From NCBI RefSeq assembly GCF_003286085.1, contig NW_020825294.1, positions 1,798,001 through 1,862,000 on the forward strand: a stretch of 64,000 nt of DNA, in the 5' to 3' direction. A program made the translations under genes and the position numbers. Positions 1 through 44,730 of this stretch are shown here, piece after piece. This DNA is from Drosophila persimilis. Taxonomy: Eukaryota; Arthropoda; Insecta; Diptera; Drosophilidae. Below the pieces are notes generated by a model. It saw only the letters and a list, made by a program, of their open reading frames with translations, searched no databases and was not told the DNA's origin. The stretch's first letter is position 1; each line of letters starts with the position of its first letter.

Positions 1-1079
1 CCCTTGGTTTTTCTTAGGGGCTTAACTTTTACTTTTCACTTTTCTCTTTTTCTTTTCCCCATTTTCTCTTGCCCGTTCATTCTTTTCGTATTGTATTTGT
101 ATTTTCTCGAAATTCATTGCCTGCTGGCGGGGCTGGGCTTATGTGGCGTATGCGTAATTTCTGTCAGGATTTCACTCAGCATTCAGGATACACTCTGCTG
201 TGGCTCCGGCCCACATTCTGATTTGTAACAAAGCGAAACGATGAGTCGCGCTTTGCATTTCCCGCGTCCCATCAGAGAGTTTTCCTTTGGGGTTTTTGTC
301 ATTAAATTTAAGGATCCAAGGGCTCCTTTTAAATGATAAATTTAGCTAATAAATTGTGTCGCAATGGGAGAGGAATACATGAGATACATTTAATGGGCAT
401 TTCGAAGCATTTAAGATGGAGTTTTACTTGCCACATTTCTGGCGAAATTCCCTCCAATTAGACTCCTTCAATTGCGACTTTCACTTAGGTCAATGACAGC
501 TGTCAATCGTATCAGCATGCTGGAACACAATTTGTCACGAGAAATGGTATTTCTGGCTACAAACCGACCTCATAGGCGGTATAGAGGTGTAAGGGACCTC
601 CAGGGGATGGAAGGTGTGTGCACACTTTGATTGAATTTGATTGTTGAAGACCTCAAACTGTTGCTGACAGCTTCATAGAGGTGGGAAATTGTGTGACAGA
701 TGAGAACCACGAGGATATATGTCCCTTAAAGTGAGGCCAGATTCTGCTTTAGAATTTGCGGAAATTCCGAAGCAATTTCCCCACAGCTCCACTGTTGAAT
801 TTTCGTGCTGGCTCTTCAGGAATTCCTTTCTCAACATACACACAAAAAAATATCTAATTAAATTTGCGTTTGTCAAAGGAAAATAGTTTTCCAGCAGCGA
901 GCGAGTCCTGTGTGCACTTTCGGGGCATCCTGGGGATTATGGCTCCCTCCTCCAAGTATTTGCATGAATAATGTGTTTCGTAGCCGTGTATCTCTGGTAG
1001 GATATTCTTGGATATTAACCGAATTTCTGCCTGATGCTAAAGTCCTTGGAAACCATTTTTGTTCCCTCTCTACTTGCAG
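1..1079 (+). other. 5' flank or upstream intron of the channel gene
   Basis: I see no convincing coding exon here; the open frames are short and without motifs. The right edge ends in a strong splice acceptor (pyrimidine run, then TTGCAG, with AG at 1078-1079). The block is therefore probably intron, with at least one further 5' UTR exon of the channel gene lying left of the window. This is inference from the acceptor alone. Confidence 0.4.
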
Positions 1080-1520
1080 CAGTGAAAGGCCAAAGGTGGC
1101 GCTCAGGGCCGTACGAGGACGAAGGACTAGGCAAAGCTAAAACCAAAACCCAAAAGCCGCCAAACTGCAACTGAAGAAGGAACTTGCCACCGACTGAAGG
1201 AACACAGCAACGGAGCCACGAAGGAAGGGGAAGTGGCAGTGGAAGTGCCAGTGGCAGTGTGGCAGAGAGGCTGCAACCTGTTCCCGAAGTCTAATTAAAA
1301 AGCACTGCACGGGAGGCTGCCTGCCGCAGATTGCTCATACGCCCCGTGGAACGCGAGTGTTTCTTGCTGTCTTTTTGTGTGTGTTTGTGTGTGTGCGAGC
1401 GTGTGTATGCTGTGTGTGTGTCTGTGAGAGTGCATATAATTTTTCGGTAAAAATTAAAGCAAGGCCTCAAAGAATTACTTTGGGCATGCGGCTGCTGCAG
1501 CCACAACTGTTGCATGCAAC
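1080..1520 (+). other. Shawl: Probable 5' UTR portion of Shawl exon 1
   Basis: The stretch runs from the acceptor at 1078-1079 to the channel start codon at 1521. It is purine-rich at first (GGCAGTGG-type repeats), then has a TG-rich run at about 1376-1430. Two upstream ATGs (1486 and 1514) precede the chosen start in other frames. No coding signal extends through it. If the acceptor is not used, the leader could begin further left. Confidence 0.5.
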
Positions 1521-36088
<34,568 letters not shown>

Positions 36089-36370
36089 TGGCCAGCGATT
36101 CAATGGGATTTCCCCCATTAAAACTATGCTCAAAGCTGCTCAATCTATGCTCAACAAGCTGCTGAAAAGAATAGTGAGTGTTGTAACATTTAAGAAAATA
36201 AGTATGTGTAATGCCAGTGTTGCCAAAAGATGGCTCAAACTGTTCTGTAACTGAAGAATACCTTAAGCTTCTGTGGCTCAGAAACTTTAGCTAAATATTG
36301 TGGAATTTTGTTGGCTTATCAGTTACCGTTCAACTGTAAAAAGTCTGGTTAGTGACTCGCAAAATGTAAT

Positions 36371-36426
36371 TCCACTCAGAACTGACAGATTTCAGTGGAA
36401 CAGTGCTGTAAAACGTTTACAGCTGT
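36371..36426 (+). other. Two adjacent stem-loop sequences
   Basis: A 7-bp inverted pair (TTCCACT and AGTGGAA) encloses about 17 bases. Next to it GCTGTAAA (36405-36412) and TTTACAGC (36416-36423) form an 8-bp stem with a 3-base loop. Confidence 0.45.
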
Positions 36427-37387
36427 TGGCCAAATGAAGGTTCAACTGTACCAGAGCAGAAGTAAGAGAAGAAGTTTACTTTTAATTCCAAGAAAACACT
36501 GCCTCCCCCCCCTTTCATCTTTCAAAACATTTCAAAATGTCATCTTGAGAGAACTGCTGTAGTACACCCGTCTCATTTATCAAGAATTTTAATCAATCTT
36601 TGCTTTTAGAACTCCAGGGATCTCTGGACTTCGTCCAACACAAACATCCGTTACATTTGTATCAGTGTCCTTATAACTGTCATGTTGACAACTGTCATTG
36701 ACAGGGATAAACATGCATGTTCAGACCTACATATAGATAGATGTGTGTGCTGTGCTGTGCTGCAGCAGAGCACGTCCGAGCAGGGTCGTACGGGTCTGGG
36801 TCCGTGGTCCGGCCATTTTGCGATGCCAAGGCAAACAGACGAGCAAAGAGACGATGGGCATCATCATCCCGCATACAAAGCAAACATATCGTCCATATAA
36901 ATGTGACCGCTTGTGTGCAGCCAAGCGGGAATAGTGTTACCATTCTCCCTCCTATTCACCCACTTCTAAAGCCACACCGAGGAGTGTTCCTCTGTCCATC
37001 TGTGGCTGACACATCAAGGTGTTTATTGGGTAAATCTTTCGGATGAAACTATAAATTCCCACACTTGACTCTCACGCTCCATTTCTTGGATGCTCTCTCC
37101 CACTATCAGAGAGCACAGAACAGAGACACAGCACAAAAGTGTCTCTGGGAATGTTTATCTGACACATTGACTGCCATCGTTTCAATGAACCCGCTCCACT
37201 CCGCATCGCACCGCACACACAAGTTAAGTAAAAACTATGTCGACAGACACACAAAAGGCCTCGACAGCCCAAAAACTAAAATGGCGACGACATGAATGTC
37301 CTTGCCACACCGCCCAAAACCACACCACAGCACCATACTCCACACCAAACCCCCTTCAAACGACTTGGTGGATTGTGTGGTTGACCT

Positions 37388-37395
37388 TGTAAATA
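37388..37395 (+). promoter_or_regulatory. Pumilio-type element 1
   Basis: TGTAAATA matches the UGUANAUA consensus bound by Pumilio in 3' UTRs. Confidence 0.45.
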
Positions 37396-37524
37396 GTATT
37401 TTGTGGTCGCTGATATCCAGCGCATAGTATGCTAAGTTTTCCTTCTTCGACCCATAAATGTTAATTGATTTATTCATGGAAGCTCCAACCGAGAAGAACA
37501 GAGAGAACAGGGAGAACACCCTAC

Positions 37525-37532
37525 TGTAAATA
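37525..37532 (+). promoter_or_regulatory. Pumilio-type element 2
   Basis: Second TGTAAATA, about 140 bp after the first. Confidence 0.45.
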
Positions 37533-38567
37533 TTTGACAGTTAAGGACTAACAAGAAGGATAAGCGATAGTAGCGGATGTAGAACACATATTTGACTTTT
37601 AATAAGGTTCAATGGTAATTTTTGGTCCAATATTTATAGTTTTTTCCATGTGCTTCTAGAAGAAAAAACCAATGAAGATTCAAGCACAAGAACTTTTGAT
37701 CCGAATTCTGATGTAAATGAGTGTTGAATAAGTTGCCAGAAAAAATGAAAACTAAAAGTATTGAATATAAGTGAATGTGAAATTAAATTATCTAAGAATT
37801 TAGTTTAAAAATAGATATCATAATCTAACAAAGAAGAAGCTAAAGAAAGAGATTCCATTGTGTCCATGTCCGTTTCTATTTATGGTTAATATTTCATCCT
37901 GTTTGAAGAGTCAAGAGTGAGTTTTTATTTTCGTTACCTTTTCCATAGTTATATCTAGATATCATATCCTCAGATCCAAAGGCTGTCCCTCCTCAGTTCT
38001 TGCCTGAATTTATATTACAAAATGTTGGTTAAATATGCTTTAGGTATTCAAAAAGATTTTACTGTTCAAGTTTAAATGAATCTCTAATGATTTCCTAAAA
38101 GAATGAAAACCAAAATCTAGCAAATATCTAAAAAAAAACACACATACAACAAATTATAGTTAAAAAGAAAACTTAAATTTAGAAAATATTGAACAGAACA
38201 ATGATTTATAAACATAAATGAAAAAAAAAATAAGAAAACGGATCTGAACGAGGAACTGCTGCTAAAAGAAACTGCAGCAAAATGTTCATAAAGTAAATAT
38301 TGTTTCAATAGGATTAATGTTAGTTTAAACAACACCAGTGTGACACTAAACTAATTATATTGAAATTTAATTTGCTTAGCAAATAACTAAGTTTAGTTCA
38401 GGAATGATCCATCAAAAACAGAATCCGGAAAAACGAAAATAATACAACAACCTTTGAGAGAAATCACCCACCACGGGCAGGCAACAGGAACCCCCAAAGA
38501 ATACAAAAAAAAAACATCATAGGAAAAAAAGAAAACTATTTCCAAACCAAATAAATACAAAACTGTG

Positions 38568-38575
38568 TGTACATA
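38568..38575 (+). promoter_or_regulatory. Pumilio-type element 3
   Basis: TGTACATA, shortly after the first AATAAA hexamer. It would be present only in a transcript using one of the later poly(A) signals. Confidence 0.4.
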
Positions 38576-38746
38576 GATACAAATTTAATTAAACTCAAAC
38601 ACAATTTAATTAACTAAAAAATGTTGAGTGCAGTGGCAACACAGAACATTTCTAGAACATTTATATAAGTAATCTATGTGGAAAACGGGAGGAAAACAAA
38701 AATTGTTTACAAACCAAGCGAATTTTTAAATGTTGAAAATACGAAA

Positions 38747-38752
38747 AATAAA
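38747..38752 (+). terminator. Best poly(A) signal for Shawl
   Basis: AATAAA followed about 40 bp later by a GT-rich stretch. Alternatives are at 38549-38554 and 38828-38833. Confidence 0.5.
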
Positions 38753-38859
38753 ATATGAAAAATGAAACCAAATTGAGATTCCCTAATGAACAATGTGGTG
38801 TGTGAAAAAATTTCCAATTTTAATGAAAATAAAAATATAAATTCTTTGAAAAAGCACTC

Positions 38860-40020
38860 AATGCCGACTCGACATTATTACGGGAGGACACGCCTCATCA
38901 TCATAATCATCATCACCTATGTATTCTCTGATATCTGAGGGAATTTTCCATTCAAACCACGACACGTACCACATTTTATGCTAATCAAGTAGGTACAAGA
39001 AGGAAATTCAATTTCAGGCCCCCACACAGACACGCCACACACTTTCCGGAACCATGGACAGGATTTTAATTTTAAAGGCAAAAACGGGCCACGCCCATTT
39101 ACCACTTACCACTTCCCACACACATACACGCACTTTTCATTTGGCCAGGCCATAAACAGAGGATCATCTCGAAGGCCCGCCGCCCTCATAAGGCCATTTA
39201 GAGGAGAATTTATGGTTGCCACCTTTGCAGGGAAATGGGCTCCCAAAAAATGGAGAAATAGGGGGAAATGGGAAACTGCAAGCGATGGCTTCTAATATAG
39301 ACACTTAACCACTTACAACCAGGCTAACACACACCCGTACACCGTACCCGTACCCGTACCCGTATGGATATGTGCTACTATTGGGATTGCGATCCACGTA
39401 TTCACAGTTGGCACATCAAAGCGCAAATCCATTAGGCATTAAGATACGGGAGTCAGGTGCGGAAATACTACGCGGCCAACGGTGAAGGCATGGGATGCTC
39501 TCTCCTCTTGGGCGACATTTGTACACCCTTTCAGGAATGGAGAGCATAGGTACTCTGGGGATTCCCAATCATAGTCTTATATTACTTAATAATCAGAAAA
39601 TATTTTAATTAGTTTATTTTTATATATTTGGATTATATTTATTTCTTTCATTTGTTTTAATTATTGTCTAATTTTGATTACATTTTTTATTTTATAGATT
39701 TATTTACCATTCAAAAATAACTTCAAATCAATTTTGTAAGCGGGTAAGTAAACTAATGAATTTATAATATTATTAAGAACAACTAACTATGCATATCCAA
39801 TATTAGAACCATGCTATGATACTCCCTATAATATTAGCTATAAATTGTATTATAATCAGTCATGAGCCTATCAAGAGCCAAAGGGTGTGTTTAGTAAAGA
39901 ATGGGCATACCCAGAATTTACATTCCCAACATTGCATGCATGCCAGAGTGGCCTTACCGCATGCAAACATACCTTGATTTACACCTTAAGTCTCTCTCTT
40001 GCTCTCTCTGCAAAATCGAA
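38860..40020. other. Intergenic stretch
   Basis: No gene seen. It contains ATCATC repeats near 38898-38920 and a CCCGTA hexamer run at about 39333-39365, and is very AT-rich at 39560-39880. Confidence 0.6.
39333..39365 (+). repeat. CCCGTA hexamer repeat
   Basis: About five imperfect copies of CCCGTA, including ACACCGTA variants. Confidence 0.85.
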
Positions 40021-40083
40021 GCAAGCGACTTGAAGTGAGAGCGAGAGCTGGCAGAGATCACGCCACCTTCGCCAAGCAAAGAG

Positions 40084-40103
40084 AACGGTGCTTTAGCACC
40101 GTT
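40084..40103 (+). other. Perfect hairpin in a leader-like sequence
   Basis: AACGGTGC, loop TTTA, GCACCGTT: an 8-bp perfect stem with a 4-base loop, about 85 bp before the ATG at 40187. It could form in the mRNA leader. It does not match the histone stem-loop consensus. Confidence 0.5.
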
Positions 40104-40186
40104 TGTTTTTCTTTGATTCCTGCTTCCCCAAGACTTTTCGTGTGTGCTTTGCTCGAGCCGGTTGTGCGTGTTTCTCCTTAAAAATC

Positions 40187-40216
40187 ATGACAAAATCCAA
40201 ACAAACCAGAACAAAA
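40187..40216 (+). CDS. Candidate first coding exon of an unidentified gene
   Basis: ATG at 40187 opens MTKSKQTRTK and meets a near-consensus donor (AAAA|GTGAGT, 40217). Upstream is GA-rich, promoter-like sequence (about 39985-40060) and the hairpin. If unspliced, the frame runs on to a stop at 40451-40453, giving an 88-residue basic protein ending in a GA-repeat-encoded stretch. I cannot find a partner exon in phase, so a gene with a very long intron, a short single-exon gene, or chance all remain possible. Confidence 0.3.
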
Positions 40217-41842
40217 GTGAGTGCAAACCGTTTTCCGTTAGAGTATCCGTGTAAAAACCTTCGTGCGGCATTGAAACGAAAAGCAAATCCGAAAACGCGC
40301 TACTACGTGAGGCTGCGGGAAAAGCTTATATCTGCAGTACACAAACCCCATGGGGGTGCTAAAGGAATATCCAAAGAAGCAGCAGCAAAAAGCGATAGAG
40401 GTGCAGACGGGGCTCACACAGAGAGAGAGAGAGAGAGAAAGCAACGCTCATAAGCGGGCGAAAGATTAATGAGCCACACCTGCCTCCAGACAAATTAGAT
40501 GGCATAATTCAGTGTGACCCGCACATCCGCCCCATCCGCACCGCAACACACACGAAACATATTTCTTCCTGGGGATTCTACTAGATTGTATGGCAGGTAG
40601 GTAAGCTCCATCTTCCTCACAGCAATGGCTACGGCCCTGGCTATATCATAGATCTTACATGTTAAGTGCTGGCAAATTTATGCAAAATAAATTATTGCAA
40701 AATTTCAAAGCAACGCGAAAAAGTGAAACAGAACACACCCAAAATGGAGAGCTGCCAACTCGCGTTAAAGTAAGGCAGTCAAACAGACACTGACTGGCGC
40801 TGTTATTTCTGTCCCACTCCCCTCGAATACCCCGTATAAGCTGTTGATTTATGCCCGACTTGATAAAATGTCGCATATCCGGTTCCGTCGTTCTTCTTCA
40901 TTCTCTCCTCCAAAAAAATACAGGCCCAGGCAAATGAAATACAATTTTTTGTGTGTTCTTTTTCATGCCCTTCCAGAGGCTAGGTCTATAAGTTTTAAGG
41001 AGATTTTTGTAACATATAGAATAACGTAGATATCTGCAACATTATTATCTCTATATTCTGTTCTAAAAGTTATCGCAAAAGCCTTTATTTTTCACATATT
41101 TCGATCCCTCTTTAAGGGTATACCATCTCCAGCATCCTCAAAGCTAGTTTTCCCTCCATTTTGTTTTGTGCCTTTTCCTGGTACGGCCTCCACCCCCCAC
41201 TGACAACAGAGGATTGTGTGGAGGAAATATGGTGAATGGGAGTGTGAATGAATGTGAGGATGGAGAGCGGCGATAAAAGCCAGAAGAAGTAATCAAAGTT
41301 AGCATATGGCGGCGATTGCTCCCTTGAAATGCATGGCAAACTCCGAATGTGTTCCCTGATTGTCTGCAACTCGTCTGACACGCCCATTTTTATTCATTTC
41401 CCAGCTTTCCATCTGTGTGAAAGTGTTTGTTATGGCAGTGAAAGGGGGTGTGACTGAAATTTGGGGAACAGGAGAGGCCTATGAGAAATGATTCTTTCGA
41501 TGAATAATCGGGAGATAACTCTGTCCCTTTTTTTTTGGATTTTTTTGGGAATGAAGGCATTACATGCGTAATGGGAGTACCTCTATTTATTATGTCTAAA
41601 CATCTTCGCTTGGGGTCCCCTCTCTTTATGGGGATAATTCAACTTTAAACATACTTTAAGATGGCTTTTACATGCCTCCCCCTGTCAGCAGACACCTCTG
41701 GCATGTGCTCTTTGTTCGAGAGCACTGCCTTGAGTACCTAATCCCTTCCATAGCAGTCGCCGCCTCTTCTCGGCTATCGACCTCTTGTGACACACTTTTG
41801 GCAACAAGAATAGGAGGCGGGAATGCATCTTCTCTGGCCAAA
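40217..41842. other. Non-coding stretch
   Basis: Apart from the possible read-through frame to 40453, no gene is seen. There is a GA run at 40420-40440. Confidence 0.55.
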
Positions 41843-41848
41843 TTTATT
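41843..41848 (-). terminator. Poly(A) signal of the membrane protein gene
   Basis: AATAAA on the minus strand, 125-130 bp past the stop at 41973. Confidence 0.65.
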
Positions 41849-41972
41849 GTCACAGTCGTGTAAAAAGGATGGGGACGTGAGAAATGGAGAAAAACGATGA
41901 AATTTCCAATGCTAGTCCATAAGAAAACCCAGTCACGACTGGCGAAACGGAAACGTAAATTCCAAACGAAAC

Positions 41973-42596
41973 TCAGTTACATTCATCTTCCTCCCCGCAC
42001 TCGTCCTCTTCCTGTGGACGGCGGGACTTTCTTGAACATCGTTTCCGAGTGGCCAATTGACAGGCTTTGACGGCCCGACACCTGGCCGCCTTGCTCATGC
42101 GGAGGTAGCAGCTCATCAACGCCCAGCCCTGCCGCAGGTTTCTCCTCAACTTACGGCTATGCCACTCCAGGTAGAACATGCCATCGGTGGCCTCGAGAAT
42201 GAACCAGAGAAGCGCTCCGCTCGCCGCCGTGGTGATGAGACCCAGGAGCCAGTACTGTATGGCCGAGGGCTCGCACCCGTTGATCCCCAACATGTTGAGG
42301 AACCCTTCGGTGATGCCGTAGAGCACGCGCTCCAGTGAACACCAAATGATGATCGCTCCCAGTTCAGCGAGGAAAATCGCCATCACAGTCTCGATCAGCA
42401 GTTGCCAGTAGCCGGACATGTGCATGTAGCGCAGCGGATAAATACTAACGTCCCAGAGAAAGCACAGAATGACCAACAGGAAGACCCAGCTGCCCAGGGC
42501 GGGGGCCGGCGAGCAGTGATCCTCGGGCGGGCTGAAGAAGAAGCAGACTCCCAGCAGTTGTAGAAGCCCAGCAATTGTCACCGCGGATGGCTGCAT
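41973..42596 (-). CDS. Intronless four-helix membrane protein, unknown function
   Basis: 207 residues in a single exon starting MQPSAVTIAGLL. Four hydrophobic segments are visible at about 7-21, 36-54, 64-85 and 113-134, joined by short loops, so it is an integral membrane protein. The second and third contain WVFLLVILCFLW and IFLAELGAIIIW. The C-terminal 70 residues are cytosolic-looking: first rich in Arg/Lys/Cys (RMSKAARCRAVKACQLATRK), then acidic, ending EEDECGEEDECN. Acidic residues in the helices (Glu69 and Glu77 region) suggest more than simple anchoring. I do not recognise the family. Codon use is GC-rich at third positions like the ALDH genes, and a downstream poly(A) signal supports a real gene. 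Intronless small membrane proteins are often testis-biased in flies; that is inference. Confidence 0.8.
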   Translation of the reverse strand: MQPSAVTIAGLLQLLGVCFFFSPPEDHCSPAPALGSWVFLLVILCFLWDVSIYPLRYMHMSGYWQLLIETVMAIFLAELGAIIIWCSLERVLYGITEGFLNMLGINGCEPSAIQYWLLGLITTAASGALLWFILEATDGMFYLEWHSRKLRRNLRQGWALMSCYLRMSKAARCRAVKACQLATRKRCSRKSRRPQEEDECGEEDECN

Positions 42597-43158
42597 TGAA
42601 TTTTTCGTTTAATTTTGTGTTCGATGTAGAAATTTTGACACGAAATTGAAGTATAGCTATGTCTGGCAATCGGAGAATAATATATCCAGGAAATTCCTAT
42701 TAGGTGAATTTTCCAATCAACTTTCAAGTGTTGGACTCTTGCACATGATTGAACATGACTGACAGACCCCGAAGTAATTAGCCTGCCGCAATGAACCGCC
42801 ATAAGAGCAGCAGCAGCAGTAGTAGCAGAAACCTTCAGAGCTCTTCTCTGCTCTGCTCTCATTATACATGGATTGCAATTAATTAGTGCTTGTCAACCCA
42901 TGCAGACGCACACTCGAACACAATGTGTGACGGGGGTGCGCTGTTGGGGAAAATTAGTTTACCGAACCGCCCACTAATAGTCTCACATTACAGGCTTATC
43001 CAAAATCAGTAGAGAGACAGGCAGACAGAGTGGCAGGAGGGACGACGGTAGCCCGAGGCAGTCAGCCAAAAAAGTGCCAACAAATTAGCATAACATTTGC
43101 CGCAATTAATCAAAATTAAATCTGCTACTCTCTAACCTACCTTCATCCTTATCCGTAG
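42597..43158. other. Upstream region of the membrane protein gene
   Basis: It contains the presumed promoter on the minus strand, a GCAGCAGCAGCAG run at 42809-42830, and a pyrimidine tract with a CTAAC branch-like motif (about 43132) leading to the AG at 43157-43158. No coding frame with features. Confidence 0.5.
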
Positions 43159-43292
43159 CCATATCCCCCACTGATGGCCATGTCAATGAACCGCATGAAC
43201 AGGCCAACCTATTCCGTCCCAAAAGAGATGCTAACAACCGCCGAATGAGGCCCAAACGTGGGACGGGAACGGAGGCAGAGGAGGTAGAATGA
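43159..43292 (+). CDS. Candidate terminal exon with dibasic sites
   Basis: After CTAAC and a pyrimidine tract ending CCGTAG, an open frame (entered after one codon base) reads ISPTDGHVNEPHEQANLFRP, then KRDANNRRMRPKRG, then an acidic tail to TGA at 43290-43292. Two KR pairs and an RR pair bracket short segments, as in secreted peptide precursors. No family is recognised and the upstream exon is not identified. A donor of the right phase after ATGGCAG near 40595 is one possibility but weak. An overlapping opposite-strand frame exists and could be the real one, or neither. Confidence 0.25.
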
Positions 43293-44711
43293 CGGCCAGA
43301 CGGATGGCTTACCTGGCGTCCGACTGTGAACTTGAATCTATCAAAGCCATCGCCATTGGCATCGGCATCGGCATCGGCTAAGTGAAAGTGCCTGCCACTG
43401 CCACTGACAGAGACAAAGACCCTTTTTGTACCGAGGCCCTTAGCACAGTGGTTGCAAGTTACAAGTAAATCTGTTGAATACTGAAAAGGGATTGATAGAT
43501 TCAACACAAATTCTATCTTTAGCTTTGCCAAATCTTTGAAGAGAGGGAACACCGTTCTAATTACAAGAACGAGGGTCAGGAATAGCAATTCTATGAGTAT
43601 TTTATTTAGGTTGGGGCAATCTTTAAGCAGTACAGGTACAGGTACCACTGTACAGACACAAACACATCCCACGTCCCATATTAGTGAAGAGGGTTCATTG
43701 TTGTCAGGCGGAGGACGAGGACTTGCAGAGCCCGGATCCTGCTGTGGGTCTTTGGTTGTACGTTCGGGTTCATTTTGTCTATTTAAAAATTGATTTGTTG
43801 TTATTTACATGCCACATTATTTATCTGGGATCTTCGTTTAAGCGATTTTTTATGCCATCTACCGATAATTGGGTGTCCTTCAGTTTCTGTTGTTGTTCCT
43901 GTCGCAAAATCCAATTTGTAAGTGTCAGCGACAGTTTTTCGGGGCAGACCCTGACAGAGAGGGCATAAGCGAGATCTTCTTTGCCATTTTTATTGGCGTT
44001 TTCTCCAGTGAAGCGGGAATCACAGTTGATTTTTGGGGGAATGCAACAGGTTGATGAGGGATGAGAAGTGGGGGGGGATGAGAGGTTTCACAGCATGACT
44101 TTTGTTATTGCAAAAGTCGGGCGGGCATGGAACGTGTTCATTTTGAGGGTATGGATGGCGATAGAGATAGGAGTCCTGTAATTGAAACCGTTCGGGCAGA
44201 AAAATCAATCAAAATTGTGCGCTTGACATTTGAATGGGTTGCGGGACCCTGCGCCCGAATGAGGTGTGAATTCCACTTAAATACTTTCGCCTTAGATTCT
44301 GGGGAAAAACATAGAAATCATTGAGTTGGAAAACCATTTGAATAAATATTTATGTGACATTTGAAACGGCCTGCGGGGTTACCGATTGCGAGATTAAAAT
44401 TGGGCTAATTCCTTACCCTATTCCCGGTGCTCTGGAAACGTATCCCCACGGAAGGAAGCACTAATTTTTCAATTAAATAATAAATCATTTGGGAAGAGAA
44501 AATAATGATTGCAACGGCGACTGCAATTAAGCGTAAACAACGGCGCAAAATGTCTGGGGAAAATAATTTTCACTTCCGCATCCTGTCGCTCCAGTCGCCG
44601 TTCGCTCTAGCAGGAAGCTAGGGCTATGCTCCTGACGCGCAGCCAACAGTCAAGCACTTAAAATTTCATATAATTTCGCACGTGCAACTTTAATGAACTT
44701 TTCACACTCAT

Positions 44712-44730
44712 TACACACACACACACACAC
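44712..44730 (+). repeat. CA microsatellite
   Basis: Perfect dinucleotide run. Confidence 0.9.

Larger units (their letters stand above)
36089..38775 (+). other. Shawl: Probable long 3' UTR of Shawl
   Basis: No coding signal. The + strand becomes strongly A-rich from about 37.5 to 38.85 kb and then reverts. Three AATAAA hexamers lie at 38549, 38747 and 38828, and a GT-rich stretch (GTGGTGTGTG) follows the second. Three UGUANAUA motifs occur. Long 3' UTRs are usual for fly neuronal channel genes. Extent is inferred and needs RNA data. Confidence 0.5.

Noticed and set aside
40084-40103. Reading the perfect hairpin as a histone mRNA 3' stem-loop or a microRNA
   Set aside because: Stem length and loop do not match the histone consensus, and the arms are too short for a microRNA precursor.
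43106-43672. 188-codon minus-strand frame opposite the candidate peptide exon
   Set aside because: It starts in a TG-repeat-like sequence and shows no motif. A possible donor (GTAAGC near 43311) inside it was noted, but no matching acceptor exon was found.
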